From positions 6,530,501 to 6,594,500 of the forward strand of contig NZ_CP012109.1 of assembly GCF_000280925.3 (NCBI RefSeq): 64,000 nt of DNA. Reading direction: 5' to 3'. The position numbers and the translations under genes were made by a program. This DNA is from Myxococcus hansupus. Lineage in GTDB: Bacteria > Myxococcota > Myxococcia > Myxococcales > Myxococcaceae. Below are positions 8,436-17,752 of the stretch, in pieces; positions within the stretch are counted from its first letter, which is position 1; each line of letters starts with the position of its first letter. Under the pieces are notes generated by a model, which saw only the letters and a list, made by a program, of their open reading frames with translations, was not told where the DNA came from and made no database searches.

Positions 8436-9341
8436 TCAGTCAGCGGCGCTTCTACCCGAGCGCGAGACGGCGTCGTGCGCGAGGACCCGGAAGTGCTGCG
8501 CCGCGGGTGACGGGCGCGGTCCGGGAAAGGCCACCACCAGCTCCGCGTGACCGGGCGCGCCGCTCAGCGGGCGGAACACGACGCCCTTGGGGCACAGTGC
8601 CTGGGAAGACGCAGGCGCAATGGTGAGGCCCAGCCCCGCCTCCACCATGCCAACGACAGAAGGCCATGAGCTGGCTTCCTGGAGGATGTTCGGGGAGAAC
8701 CCCGCCGCCAGACACATGCTCGTCACGAGGTCATGCAGGCCCGGCGCGGAGTGGCGAGGAAAGAGCACAAAGGGTTCGCTCGCCAGCGAGGACAGCGCGA
8801 CGACCTGCTGACGGGCACGCGGGTGCCGTGCTGGCAAGGCGAGCACGAAGCGCTCCCGGAGCAGCCGTTCGACGATGAGCCCTTCGTGGCGAAACGGCGC
8901 CCGGACAATGGCGATGTCCAGCTCGCCAGCGGAGAGCGCGGCGCCCACATTCAACGTTTCGCTGTCATCCAGCTCCAGCTTCACCTTTGGAAACTTCGTG
9001 CGGAAACGCAGCACGATGTCCGGCAGGACGCCGAACGCGGATGACGCGGAGAAGCCGACTCGCAGGCTGCCCGTCTCCCCACTCGCCGCCTGCTGCACCG
9101 CATGGATGACGTCCGCGCGCCGGGCCAGCAAGGCGCGCGCCTCCTCCAGCAACCGTGCTCCCGCGGCGGTAAGGGCGACGCGGCGGCTCGTGCGGGTGAG
9201 CAGCTCGACGCCCAGCTCGGACTCCAGCCGGCGAATCTGCTGGCTGAAGGGCGGCTGAGCCATGCCGATGCGCGCGGCGGCGCGCCCGAAGTGCAGCTCC
9301 TCCGCCACCGCGATGAAGAGCTGGAGCTGACGGAATTCCAT
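8436..9341 (-). CDS. LysR-family transcriptional regulator
   Basis: The 301-residue protein has the canonical LysR helix-turn-helix at residues 1-60 (MEFRQLQLFIAVAEELHFGRAA, then QPPFSQQIRRLE). It is followed by a substrate-binding domain with the usual VGFSAS start. Length matches the family. The ATG at 9341 faces an S9 peptidase gene across about 77 bases that contain a palindrome, the usual arrangement for a LysR regulator controlling its divergent neighbour and itself. The effector cannot be inferred. Confidence 0.92.
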   Translation of the reverse strand: MEFRQLQLFIAVAEELHFGRAAARIGMAQPPFSQQIRRLESELGVELLTRTSRRVALTAAGARLLEEARALLARRADVIHAVQQAASGETGSLRVGFSASSAFGVLPDIVLRFRTKFPKVKLELDDSETLNVGAALSAGELDIAIVRAPFRHEGLIVERLLRERFVLALPARHPRARQQVVALSSLASEPFVLFPRHSAPGLHDLVTSMCLAAGFSPNILQEASSWPSVVGMVEAGLGLTIAPASSQALCPKGVVFRPLSGAPGHAELVVAFPGPRPSPAAQHFRVLAHDAVSRSGRSAAD

Positions 9342-9344
9342 ATT

Positions 9345-9361
9345 GAGACGATATCCGTCTC
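9345..9361. promoter_or_regulatory. Palindromic operator candidate between lysR and peptidase genes
   Basis: GAGACG-ATATC-CGTCTC is a perfect 6-bp inverted repeat around a 5-bp centre. It begins 4 bases upstream of the LysR-family start and lies in the shared promoter region. LysR proteins typically bind interrupted dyads in such positions, so it is the best candidate for the regulator's binding site. Confidence 0.5.
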
Positions 9362-9418
9362 GATGCGCCTCGAAAGATATATTGGTGGTGAAGGATGCGG
9401 CTTCCTACCATCCGGTGC

Positions 9419-11653
9419 ATGCGACTCCGATTCGTCCCCCTTGGACTGGTGCTCACAGCGCTTTCGGGGGCTCCGGCCCTGGCGCTCGAAGACGCCCCAC
9501 CCGCCTCGGGAGCCACACCTGATGCCGGCACTCAAGCGAAGCTGGACCTGGCGCACCGGTTCACCCGGCGGGTGGAGCTGCTGCGGGACAGCCTCGTCAC
9601 GCCCAAGTGGATGCGAGCAGGCGACCGGCTGGTCTTCTGGTCCCGCGAGGGCAAGGACGGCGGAACCTGGGTGCTGGCGCACGCGAAGACCAGCGAGCTG
9701 AAGCCGCTCCTCTCCGGCGAGCACCTGCGGCAGCAGCTCTCGTCGTTGATGGGCAAGCCCGTCACGGCGCCCCGGTTCTTCGACGTCGCGTTCACTCCCG
9801 ATGAACAGGGCATTGTGTTCCAACTGGAGGGCAAGACGTTCGGACTGGGCCTCACCGGTGGCCGCGTCACGTTGCTCCCGCCGGAGGACCGAACCGCGCT
9901 CACGCTGTCCCCGGCTCACTTCTTCGCACCGCGAGGAGGCGCGCTCGCCCTCCAGCGACCGGGGGGCTTCGCGGTGCAGGATGCGGCGGGGGCGACCGTG
10001 GTCGAGCGCACGGGCGAGCAGCACCTCGACTGGCGGATTCCAGAGCGCCCCTGGTCACCGGACGGCCGCTTCCTGACGGTGTGGCGGGAAGACTCGCGCG
10101 CCGTCCACCAGGTGCCCGTCGTGGACTACACCAGCGCACTGGAGAAGGTGACGATGATGCCGTACGCGAAGGCGGGGACGCCGCTGCCGCGTTCGGAGCT
10201 TCACGTCGTGGAGGTCGCGACGGGCCGCGTGACACGCATTCCTCCCGTCGAAGGCGAGACGTATGACTGGTTCGCCGGCTGGAACCCCGAGGGCACCGAG
10301 GCGCTGTGCCTCCACCTCTCCCGCAACGCCAAGCGGCTGGACCTGACGGCCGTGGACCCCACGTCTGGCAAACGCCGGCACGTGCTGCGCGAGGAGCGTC
10401 CGGAGACCTTCGTCACCGGCCTCGACTTCGCGGTGGGCGGCTGGGCGAAACAGGTGACGGCGCTGCCAGAAGGGCGCGGCTACCTCTGGATGTCCGAGCG
10501 CGACGGCTGGCGCCACGTGTATGCCTATGACCGGTCGGGGAAGCACGTGCGGCAGCTCACGCGAGGTGCCTTTCCCGTGCATGAAGTGGTGGGAATCGCC
10601 CCCACGGGCGACGCGCTCTATGTGCTGGCCTCCGCCGACAGCGGCGCGCCGTACGAGCACCTCTTCTACCGAGGCAGCCTGAAGGGCGGCGCCTTGACGC
10701 GGCTGTCGTCAGGCTCGGGAATGCACCGCATCACGCCGTCCCCCTCGGGCCGGTACTACGTGGACACCTGGTCCTCGCGGACACAACCGCGGCTGCGGGA
10801 GCTGGTGCCCGTGACGGGGGGCCCACGCGTGCGACTCACCACCTCGGACGCGAGTGAAGTCGAGTCGCTGGGTGACACACGGCCAGAGGCACTCCTCGTC
10901 AAGGCGGCGGATGGCACCACGCCCCTCCACGGCGTGCTCTACAAGCCACGCGACTTCGACGCCGCGAAGCGCTACCCCGTGCTCGCCTATATCTACGCGG
11001 GCCCCTTCACCACCATGGTTCCCTGGAGCTACGTCGGGAATCACATGTCGTTGACCGCCAGCGGACTGGCGCAGCTCGGCTTCGTCGTGGTGATGCTGGA
11101 CCCTCGAGGAACGACAGGGCGGAGCAAGGCTTTCCAGGACGCGAACTACGGCCGCGTGGGACAGACGGAGATTCCCGACTACGTCGCGGCGCTGAAGCAG
11201 GCCGCCGCCACGCGCCCGTGGATGGACCTGGAGCGGGTCGGCATTCACGGGGCCTCCTGGGGCGGATACTTCGCGCTGCGCGGCATGCTGACGGCGCCGG
11301 ACTTCTTCAAGGCGGGATATGCCGTGGCCTCGGGCGCACTGGAGGAGGAGGCCATCATCAACGAGCCCTATCTCGACCTCCCCAGCGCGAATCCCCAAGG
11401 CTACGCGGTGGGCGACAACCTCGCGCTCGCCGGCAAGCTGAAGGGGCACCTGAAGCTGATGCACGGCACGAGCGACGTGAATGCCACGCTCTCCGTGACG
11501 ATGCGGATGGCGGATGCGCTCATCCGGGCCAACAAGCGCTTCGAGCTGCTCATCATGCCCGGACAGCCCCACTCCCCTATGGGCCCCGCCAGCCGCTACT
11601 TCCAGGACGACGTGGGCCTGTTCTTCCTCCGGACCCTGGGCTCACCCCAGTGA
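9419..11653 (+). CDS. S9 family (prolyl oligopeptidase / DPP IV-like) serine peptidase
   Basis: Starting at ATG 9419, the 744-residue product has a signal peptide (MRLRFVPLGL to about ALA-LE). An N-terminal beta-propeller region follows, and then a C-terminal alpha/beta-hydrolase domain. The nucleophile elbow GASWGG places Ser613. Asp686 (GTSDVNA) and His718 (GQPHSP) complete the triad in the expected order. This is the DPP IV/S9B type that releases dipeptides from the N-terminus of oligopeptides, probably periplasmic or secreted. An earlier in-frame ATG at 9395 would put extra residues before the signal peptide and is less likely. The gene is divergent from the LysR regulator. Confidence 0.9.
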   Translation: MRLRFVPLGLVLTALSGAPALALEDAPPASGATPDAGTQAKLDLAHRFTRRVELLRDSLVTPKWMRAGDRLVFWSREGKDGGTWVLAHAKTSELKPLLSGEHLRQQLSSLMGKPVTAPRFFDVAFTPDEQGIVFQLEGKTFGLGLTGGRVTLLPPEDRTALTLSPAHFFAPRGGALALQRPGGFAVQDAAGATVVERTGEQHLDWRIPERPWSPDGRFLTVWREDSRAVHQVPVVDYTSALEKVTMMPYAKAGTPLPRSELHVVEVATGRVTRIPPVEGETYDWFAGWNPEGTEALCLHLSRNAKRLDLTAVDPTSGKRRHVLREERPETFVTGLDFAVGGWAKQVTALPEGRGYLWMSERDGWRHVYAYDRSGKHVRQLTRGAFPVHEVVGIAPTGDALYVLASADSGAPYEHLFYRGSLKGGALTRLSSGSGMHRITPSPSGRYYVDTWSSRTQPRLRELVPVTGGPRVRLTTSDASEVESLGDTRPEALLVKAADGTTPLHGVLYKPRDFDAAKRYPVLAYIYAGPFTTMVPWSYVGNHMSLTASGLAQLGFVVVMLDPRGTTGRSKAFQDANYGRVGQTEIPDYVAALKQAAATRPWMDLERVGIHGASWGGYFALRGMLTAPDFFKAGYAVASGALEEEAIINEPYLDLPSANPQGYAVGDNLALAGKLKGHLKLMHGTSDVNATLSVTMRMADALIRANKRFELLIMPGQPHSPMGPASRYFQDDVGLFFLRTLGSPQ

Positions 11654-11675
11654 GGACCGCTCCCGGCCCGGTGAC

Positions 11676-12338
11676 TCAATCCCGGTCCGGAGCGCCCAAC
11701 GGGAAGAGCGGCCGGAACTGCCGCGCTTCATCCACCGCTCGGGCGAAGGACGGACGCGCGAGCAATCGCGTGCGGTAGGCGCGCAGGACGGGGTAGGACT
11801 CGGAGATTCGGTGCGTCCAGTCCGCGTAGAACAGCGAGGGCGCGGCCGCGCAGTCCGCCAGTGAGAAGTCCGCGCCAGCGGCGGCCCACGTCCTTCCCGC
11901 GAGCTGCCCTTCCAGCCAGGCGTAGGCCACCTCCAGCTTCTTCTCGGCCAGCGCCTTTCCTTCCTGGCGCTTCACCGCATCACCCGTCAGCGCGCCGTCC
12001 ACCGCGTGCTGCGCCGCATTCATGACATGCAGGTCGAAGAAGCGGTCGAGGAAGCGCACGTCCAACGCGGCCATCGGGTCCTCCGGAAGCAGGCGCACCG
12101 GGCCGGGATGCACGAGCTGCAGGTACTCGATGATGATGCTCGTCTCCGCGATGTCGCGCTCGCCATCCACCAGCAGCGGGAACTTGCGCAGCGGCCAACG
12201 CCGCATCCACTCGGCCGCGTGCAGTGGTGTGTCCGGCCCGATGCAGCGGAACTCAAAGGGCGTGGCATTCTCATACAACGCGATGAGCACCTTCTGCGTG
12301 TATGAAGAGAAGGGATGACCGTAGACCACGAGCGGCAT
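11676..12338 (-). CDS. Glutathione S-transferase family protein
   Basis: This is a 220-residue protein with an N-terminal thioredoxin-like domain (LVVYGHPFSSYTQKVLIALYE; then KFPLLVDGE, with the cis-Pro, and ETSIIIEYL, which would hold the glutathione gamma-glutamyl group). A helical C-terminal domain follows, containing DFSLADCAAAPSL. Family length and order are standard. The catalytic residue is probably one of the Ser/Tyr residues near positions 11-13. The gene ends 22 bases from the convergent peptidase gene. Detoxifying conjugation or isomerisation is the generic role; the substrate is unknown. Confidence 0.88.
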   Translation of the reverse strand: MPLVVYGHPFSSYTQKVLIALYENATPFEFRCIGPDTPLHAAEWMRRWPLRKFPLLVDGERDIAETSIIIEYLQLVHPGPVRLLPEDPMAALDVRFLDRFFDLHVMNAAQHAVDGALTGDAVKRQEGKALAEKKLEVAYAWLEGQLAGRTWAAAGADFSLADCAAAPSLFYADWTHRISESYPVLRAYRTRLLARPSFARAVDEARQFRPLFPLGAPDRD

Positions 12339-12400
12339 CGGCTGACTCCTGGCGGATTGCGACGGGCCTGAACCCTACCCTACTCCTCGCCCCCGGAAGG

Positions 12401-13186
12401 TCATCTCGCATTGGCGGCACGTGGGAGCCACCGGCGCACCTCGTCCAGATACGCTTGAGGGAGCGCGTGCCCGCTGTCGAACGTCTGGTGACGCTTCCGA
12501 CGAGACGGCGCTGCATCGAACAGCGCACGGCTGTCCGCGACAGGCGCGAAGTCATCCCGGTTCGCCGTCAGGAGCAACCAATCCTGGTGAATCCGCCCCA
12601 TGTGCCGGGAGGGGGCCACCTCCTCCATCGACGGATCGATGTGCGGCGGAACCATCGTGACGAGGTGCGTGATGCGCGGCTCACGGGCCGCCAGCAGGAG
12701 TCCCACCTGCGCGCCCATGCTGTACCCGGCGACGAGCACCCGGGGTGGCGTGCCTTTCGCGAGCACGGCCTCCAGCAGCGCCTGGGCATCCCGCACGGTG
12801 TCCGCGATCATCGCCACGTAGCGCGCGGGCTCGCCTTGATGGGCCCGCTTCGCGAGTGCGCCCGGCCGCGCCTCGGGCGTCGCCCGCTCTCCGTGACGGC
12901 GAGCATCGAGGAGATAGACGCGATAACCGGCCCGCAGCAGCTCGTCCTTCAGGATTCCACCGTGCGTCGGCCCCGCGTCAGACAGCCAGTCCTCCTTGCG
13001 GCGCGTGAGCCCGTGCAGCAAAAGGGCGACGGGTGGATTGGCGATGCGCCCCTCCGGCTCCAGCACGCGCGTGGGGATGCGCTCTCCATCCGCGCCGCGT
13101 ACGTCCAAGGAACTCGCGGTGTCGTCGGCACGGGCAAGGGAAGTCGACAGGAGCAGCAGGCACAGCGGCAGCAAACGGGTCATCAC
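12401..13186 (-). CDS. Exported alpha/beta hydrolase
   Basis: The 261-residue product has a signal peptide ending ARA-DD near residue 20. An oxyanion-hole segment LLLHGLTR lies near residue 58, and the nucleophile elbow GYSMGAQ puts Ser156 in the active site. An Asp in the TANRDDFAP stretch and a His in DSGHALP near the C-terminus fit the rest of the triad. It belongs to the dienelactone-hydrolase/esterase-like group of small periplasmic hydrolases; the substrate is not evident. It is divergent from the two-component regulator gene, with about 108 bases between. Confidence 0.85.
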   Translation of the reverse strand: MMTRLLPLCLLLLSTSLARADDTASSLDVRGADGERIPTRVLEPEGRIANPPVALLLHGLTRRKEDWLSDAGPTHGGILKDELLRAGYRVYLLDARRHGERATPEARPGALAKRAHQGEPARYVAMIADTVRDAQALLEAVLAKGTPPRVLVAGYSMGAQVGLLLAAREPRITHLVTMVPPHIDPSMEEVAPSRHMGRIHQDWLLLTANRDDFAPVADSRALFDAAPSRRKRHQTFDSGHALPQAYLDEVRRWLPRAANAR

Positions 13187-13294
13187 GGTCCTCCCAGCAG
13201 TGAAAACCCCTTCACCCTGCCGGCGCCCGCGTCAGCCACGCGTCAACCCGCGCTTGACCTTGGATTGACGTAGCGGCTGCTAACCTGCCGCCCC

Positions 13295-13969
13295 ATGCGA
13301 GTGCTCGTCGTCGAGGACAACCTGGACCTCCAGGCCAACATCGCGCGGTTCCTGGGGACGGACTTCCAACTCGACTTCGCGGCCACCGGCCCCCAGGGAC
13401 TCACGCTCGCCCTGGGGCAGGAGTACGACGTCATCGTGTTGGACGTGATGCTGCCGGGCATGAGCGGCATCGAGGTGTGTCAGCGCTACCGGCAGCTCGC
13501 GCCCCGACTTGTACCCATCCTCATGCTGACCGCGCGGGATACGCTCGACGACAAGGAAGAGGGCTTTCGCGCGGGCGCGGATGACTACCTCGTCAAGCCG
13601 TTCTCCTTGAGGGAGTTGCGGCTGCGGCTCGAGGCCCTGTCGCGGCGCCCCGTCCCTCCCAGCGGACAGCGGCTGAAGGCAGGGACGCTCACGCTGGAGC
13701 CCGGCACGGGCCAGGTCCGGCGTGGCGAGCGCGCCGTCCGACTCAACAAGACCGAGGCAATCCTCCTCAGACTGCTGATGGAGGCCGCGCCCGAGCCCGT
13801 CTCGGCGGCCACAATGGCCCACCACCTCTGGGGCGATGACGCGCCGGAGTCCAGCGCCTTGCGCACCCACGTCTATGCCCTGCGCGGAGCACTCGCCTCG
13901 TTGGGAATGGGCGACGCCATCACCACCCACCGCAACAAGGGATACAGCCTGGATGCACGCGAGGAATAG
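13295..13969 (+). CDS. OmpR-family response regulator
   Basis: This 224-residue regulator has a receiver domain (residues 1-115) with the acidic pair in VVEDN, phospho-acceptor Asp50 in VIVLDVMLPGM, and conserved Lys101 in DDYLVKPFS. A winged-helix DNA-binding domain follows (LNKTEAILLRLL ... SALRTHVYALRGAL ... GYSLD). It is followed by, and overlaps by 17 bases, a histidine kinase gene that is presumably its cognate sensor. Confidence 0.94.
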   Translation: MRVLVVEDNLDLQANIARFLGTDFQLDFAATGPQGLTLALGQEYDVIVLDVMLPGMSGIEVCQRYRQLAPRLVPILMLTARDTLDDKEEGFRAGADDYLVKPFSLRELRLRLEALSRRPVPPSGQRLKAGTLTLEPGTGQVRRGERAVRLNKTEAILLRLLMEAAPEPVSAATMAHHLWGDDAPESSALRTHVYALRGALASLGMGDAITTHRNKGYSLDAREE

Positions 13970-15182
13970 GTCGATCCGAGGACTCCTCCTGGGCGCCATG
14001 TCGGCGTCCGCGGCGCTCGCGCTCGTCCTGATGGGAGCGTTCTTCACCCTCTTCAGCTACGACCTGGAGGACACCCTCTTCGCCCGGCTCGTCGCCACCG
14101 CCGCGGACGGGCGTAGCGCCGCGCTGGAAACGACGGCGTACGAGGGACACGCGAACCTGCCGCCCTGGCTCGGCAATGCGCTGCCCATCGACACGCCTCG
14201 TGGCGAATACGAAGTCTTCACCCAGGGCCACGGCCACTTTCACGTCGCGGTGCGGCCGGACGCGGCAGCGGGCGCCACGCGATACGTGGTCCTCGACGCG
14301 ACGGCGCTGACGAGCACCAGCCGCCATCTGCGCCGAACGTCCGGACTGCTGCTCGCGAGCGCGCTGCTCGCCCTGCTGGGCGCCGCGGGGCTGTCCCTCG
14401 TCGTCGCCAGAAGGCTGAGCCGTCCCCTGGAGCAGCTCGTGGGACGAGTCCAGTCGGGCACTCCGCCCCAGGCAGACAACCTGGAGGTCACCGAGGTGCG
14501 AGCGCTGGCCGAGGCCCTGCGAGTCCGGGATGCCCGCATCCACGACCTGCTGGAACGGGAGCGAGCCTTCAACCGGGACGCGAGCCATGAGCTGCGCACG
14601 CCCCTGGCCGTGGCGCAGGGCGCGGTGGAGATACTGGAGTTGGACCCACCGGCGGACGCGGAGACCTTTGGCCGTCTGCGACAGGCCGTGCATCACATGG
14701 GGCTGCTGACGGAGGGCATCCTCTGGCTGGCCCGGCCCGGCAACGCCGACGAGTCGTGCGAGCTGGTGGGCATCTCCCGGGAAATGGCCGCGCTGTCCAT
14801 GCGCCATGACGCCCACCGAGAGGTGGCGTTCGTCATCGAGGCGAAGCAAGAGGTCCTCGTGCCCCTTCCCGGATCCGTGGCGCGGGTGATGTTGGGTAAC
14901 CTCATCAAGAACGCGCTCGCCTACACGCCACGGGGACGCATCGTCGTCCACGTCTCGCCCGAGGCGTGGAGCATCTCCGACACCGGCGTGGGCTTCGGCC
15001 AGGCCGAGCCCGGGACCACCGGCCTGGGTATCGGGTTGTCGCTCGTGGAGAGACTGGCGCACCGGTTCCACTGGGACGTGAGCATCAGCGCGGTGGAGCC
15101 CCATGGGACGCAGGTGCGGCTGACGCCCCGTGGCGCAAGATTCTCCAAGTCTTCGGTCCCCACGCCTGCTAGCCAGACTTGA
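13953..15182 (+). CDS. Sensor histidine kinase
   Basis: The 409-residue protein begins at ATG 13953, inside the end of the response regulator gene. A first membrane helix lies at about residues 9-30 and a second at about 130-150, with a periplasmic sensor segment between. Next come a HAMP-like stretch, the dimerisation helix with phospho-acceptor His212 in [10 protein letters not shown], and a catalytic ATPase domain with the N box [18 protein letters not shown] and GLGIGLSLV. The open frame continues upstream, but that part overlaps the regulator in another frame and has no coding sense. The signal sensed is unknown. Confidence 0.93.
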   Translation: MHARNRSIRGLLLGAMSASAALALVLMGAFFTLFSYDLEDTLFARLVATAADGRSAALETTAYEGHANLPPWLGNALPIDTPRGEYEVFTQGHGHFHVAVRPDAAAGATRYVVLDATALTSTSRHLRRTSGLLLASALLALLGAAGLSLVVARRLSRPLEQLVGRVQSGTPPQADNLEVTEVRALAEALRVRDARIHDLLERERAFNRDASHELRTPLAVAQGAVEILELDPPADAETFGRLRQAVHHMGLLTEGILWLARPGNADESCELVGISREMAALSMRHDAHREVAFVIEAKQEVLVPLPGSVARVMLGNLIKNALAYTPRGRIVVHVSPEAWSISDTGVGFGQAEPGTTGLGIGLSLVERLAHRFHWDVSISAVEPHGTQVRLTPRGARFSKSSVPTPASQT

Positions 15183-16024
15183 TGCGCACCACCCTCCTGC
15201 ATCGTTCGCGCGCCGTCTCCGTCCTGGACTACCGGTGCGACGCGAAGCCGGGCGAAAGCGCATTCGAGGAGCGGCACGGGGTCTCCTCGGTGTCGTATGT
15301 CCGGCGGGGGAGCTTCGGGTACCACGCTCGTGGCGCTTCGTATGAGCTCGTAGCGGGAGCGACCCTGGTCGGCCATGCGGGAGATGAATTCCACTGCACG
15401 CACGAGCACCATCTGGCGGGTGATGAGTGCCTGTCGCTCCAGTTCTCCGAAGCGCTCGTGGAGGAACTGGGCGGCGGATTGAACACGTGGCGAGTGGGGG
15501 CCCTGCCACCGCTCCCGTCCCTGATGATGCTCGGTGAGCTCGCACAACAGACGGCCGAGGGCCACACCCAGCTTGGCCTGGATGAAGTGGCGCTGGCGTT
15601 CGCGGCGCGGTTCGTCCGCACCGTCTCGGGTCGACGTGAGGCACCGTTGCGAATGACCACGCGGAATCGACGACAGGCCGTTGAAGCCGCGCTCTTCCTG
15701 GAGGAACGCGCGGACGCGCCGCTGTCGCTCGAGGAGCTCGCGGCGATGACGGGCCTGAGCCCGTTCCACTTCCTCCGTGTCTTCCGCCGCGTGCTGGGTG
15801 TCACGCCTCACCAGTACCTGGTTCACTTGCGCCTGCGACGGGCCGCGCGCCTGCTATCGACGGATGCGCCCATCACGCGCATCGCGTACGACGTGGGCTT
15901 TGGGGACCTCTCCAACTTCGTGCGCACGTTCCGCCGCGCGGCGGGCGTCTCGCCTCGCGCGTTCCGGAAGGCCTCGCGCGGAGACCGCAAGATTCTCCAA
16001 GAGAAGATGGTGCACACGGCCTAG
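15182..16024 (+). CDS. AraC-family transcriptional regulator
   Basis: The ATG at 15182 overlaps the kinase stop by one base (TGATG), so this 280-residue regulator is co-translated with the two-component pair. The N-terminal 150 residues look like a small cupin-type sensor domain. The C-terminal 100 residues are the twin helix-turn-helix of AraC proteins ([21 protein letters not shown] ... [28 protein letters not shown]). Its operon position suggests that it acts downstream of the two-component system or in the same response. Confidence 0.9.
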   Translation: MRTTLLHRSRAVSVLDYRCDAKPGESAFEERHGVSSVSYVRRGSFGYHARGASYELVAGATLVGHAGDEFHCTHEHHLAGDECLSLQFSEALVEELGGGLNTWRVGALPPLPSLMMLGELAQQTAEGHTQLGLDEVALAFAARFVRTVSGRREAPLRMTTRNRRQAVEAALFLEERADAPLSLEELAAMTGLSPFHFLRVFRRVLGVTPHQYLVHLRLRRAARLLSTDAPITRIAYDVGFGDLSNFVRTFRRAAGVSPRAFRKASRGDRKILQEKMVHTA

Positions 16025-16033
16025 GAAGTCGTC

Positions 16034-16432
16034 ATGTCATCCCTCTGCAAGGACATCACGACGCGCGCCACACCCGAAGCGGTGTGGGACGCAATCCGAG
16101 ACATTGGCGCCCTCCACACCCGGTTGGTTCCGGGCTTCGTCGTCGACACCCGACTCGAAGCCGGAGCCCGCGTCGTCACTTTTGGCAACGGGATGGTCGT
16201 CCGCGAGCCCATCGTCACGGTCGACGACGAACGACGGCGCCTCGTGTGGGGAGCGGAAGGCGGGCCGCTGACGCACTACAACGGCGCGGTCCAGGTCTTC
16301 GCGGAGGGCACGGGGAGCCGCGTCGTCTGGACCGCCGATTTCCTGCCCCACGACGCCAGCGCCATCGTCGGGCCCATGATTGAAGCGGGCATGGTGGCCA
16401 TGAAGAAGGCGCTCGACGCAGCGGCGGCCTGA
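16034..16432 (+). CDS. SRPBCC-family (polyketide cyclase/AHSA1-like) protein
   Basis: This is a 132-residue cytoplasmic protein with the START/SRPBCC pattern: TTRATPEAVWDAIRDIG at the N-terminus, a middle of alternating strands, a W-T-A-D-F strand, and a long C-terminal helix (MIEAGMVAMKKALDAAA). It follows the AraC regulator after 9 bases and probably binds a small hydrophobic ligand. No catalytic residue can be assigned. Confidence 0.8.
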   Translation: MSSLCKDITTRATPEAVWDAIRDIGALHTRLVPGFVVDTRLEAGARVVTFGNGMVVREPIVTVDDERRRLVWGAEGGPLTHYNGAVQVFAEGTGSRVVWTADFLPHDASAIVGPMIEAGMVAMKKALDAAAA

Positions 16433-16499
16433 GCCGACGCCCCTCGGGCTCGCTGGTTTGTGCTTCGCGTTCATGGGGGGCCGGCATACCCTGCCCCTC

Positions 16500-16961
16500 A
16501 TGTCTCCCTCAGAGGCCCTGGCGCGAGAACTCGCCGAGCTTGCGAGCCTGCGGCGCGCCCGTGACCTGATGGACCGCGAGTTCGAGAGCAACCTCGACGT
16601 CGAGGCGATTGCCCGCGCGGCCTTCATGTCACCCGCTCACTTCTCGCGGCGATTTCGCCAGGAGTATGGGGAGAGCCCGTACTCGTACTTGATGACACGT
16701 CGTGTCGAGCGGGCGATGGCCCTGCTGCGCCGTGGCGACATGAACGTCACCGAGGTGTGCATGGCCGTGGGCTGGTCCTCGCTGGGCTCGTTCAGCGCGA
16801 GCTTCACCCGGCTGGTGGGCGTGCCTCCCTCCACCTACCGCACCCTGGACCACACGGAGGACCGTGTGCTGCCCGCTTGCATCCAGAAGGAGCGGACCCG
16901 CCCTCATCGAGCAGGATTGGAGAAGCAATCCCCAGCGCGGAGCGCCACAGTGAAGCCATGA
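16500..16961 (+). CDS. AraC-family regulator, DNA-binding domain only
   Basis: From ATG 16500 the 153-residue protein is essentially a stand-alone AraC DNA-binding domain: DLMDREFESNLDVEAIARAAFMSPAHFSRRFRQEYG and VTEVCMAVGWSSLGSFSASFTRLVGVPPS, with a short basic tail. An in-frame upstream start would add a stretch without domain sense. Its stop overlaps the start of the VOC gene (ATGA), and this regulator-plus-VOC pairing is common, so it probably controls that gene. Confidence 0.87.
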   Translation: MSPSEALARELAELASLRRARDLMDREFESNLDVEAIARAAFMSPAHFSRRFRQEYGESPYSYLMTRRVERAMALLRRGDMNVTEVCMAVGWSSLGSFSASFTRLVGVPPSTYRTLDHTEDRVLPACIQKERTRPHRAGLEKQSPARSATVKP

Positions 16962-17359
16962 CACTCAAGCTCTCTGTCGCGCACCTCACCGTGGACAACC
17001 CCGAACTCGCCCTGACCTTCTACCGGGACGCCCTGGGCCTGAACCTCGTGGGCGATGTCTCCAACGGCCCCTTCCGCTGGCTCACGCTCGTCTCCCCCGA
17101 CCAGCCGGAGGTCCAGATTGTCCTCAGCCAGCCCCATGCCGGCCGGACGCAGGAGGACGGCGACACGGTGGCACGCCTGCTGGCCAAGGGGTCGCTGGGC
17201 GGCGCCATCTTCAGCAGCAGCGACCTCAATGCGACCTTCGAGAAGCTGCGCGCCGCCCGTGCGGACATCGTGCAGGAGCCCACCGACCAGCCGTGGGGTG
17301 TCCGCGACTGCGCCGTGCGTGATCCCGCCGGCAACATGATTCGCATCAGCCAGGCGTGA
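16958..17359 (+). CDS. VOC (glyoxalase/bleomycin-resistance) family protein
   Basis: This 133-residue protein shows the vicinal-oxygen-chelate fold pattern. The first half has LSVAHLTVDNPELALTFYRDALGL, with the metal-type His. The second half has a parallel segment ending WGVRDCAVRDPAGNMIRIS, where the DPAGN loop and following strand are typical. It overlaps the preceding AraC gene by four bases. Such proteins act in resistance or small-molecule turnover; the ligand is unknown. Confidence 0.9.
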   Translation: MTLKLSVAHLTVDNPELALTFYRDALGLNLVGDVSNGPFRWLTLVSPDQPEVQIVLSQPHAGRTQEDGDTVARLLAKGSLGGAIFSSSDLNATFEKLRAARADIVQEPTDQPWGVRDCAVRDPAGNMIRISQA

Positions 17360-17512
17360 CCGGGCGCCCGCCTGCGCGGGCCCGTCACCAAGCCGGTCCA
17401 ATCCCCCCAAGCACCCGACCGCTCGATGCCCGCTCCGTGTCAACGGACGCGGGCCCCGCGACGCGTGTGCCCTGAAGCGCACCCACTTGTCTGTCTTTAA
17501 CGGAGATCGCAA

Positions 17513-17728
17513 TTGAACTGGACCAACGGGATTCGGCAGTTCCACCGCTGGGTGTCCATCGTCTTCACCCTCACCGTCATCGCCAACTTCGTCGCGATGG
17601 CTCAGCCGGAACCTCCCACCTGGGTGGCCTTCCTGCCGCTGCTCCCGCTCGCGCTGCTGCTGTTCACCGGCCTGTACTTGTTCGCGCTACCTTATACCGC
17701 CAAGTGGCGCGGCGCGCGGCGTAGCTGA
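17513..17728 (+). CDS. Small membrane protein, two transmembrane helices (71 aa)
   Basis: The frame starts with TTG (17513), preceded by a good AACGGAGAT ribosome binding site. Two hydrophobic helices are visible, at about residues 14-30 and 38-60, with a basic C-terminal end (AKWRGARRS) that predicts a cytoplasmic tail. Family unknown to me. A DUF1801 gene starts 24 bases further on. Confidence 0.65.
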   Translation: MNWTNGIRQFHRWVSIVFTLTVIANFVAMAQPEPPTWVAFLPLLPLALLLFTGLYLFALPYTAKWRGARRS

Positions 17729-17752
17729 CACCTCCCATCGAAAGGCAGGAAG

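Noticed and set aside
17360..17512. GC hairpin after the VOC gene as a terminator
   Set aside because: The GGGCGCCCGCCTGCGCGGGCCC region can fold but has no T tract and no clear single stem.
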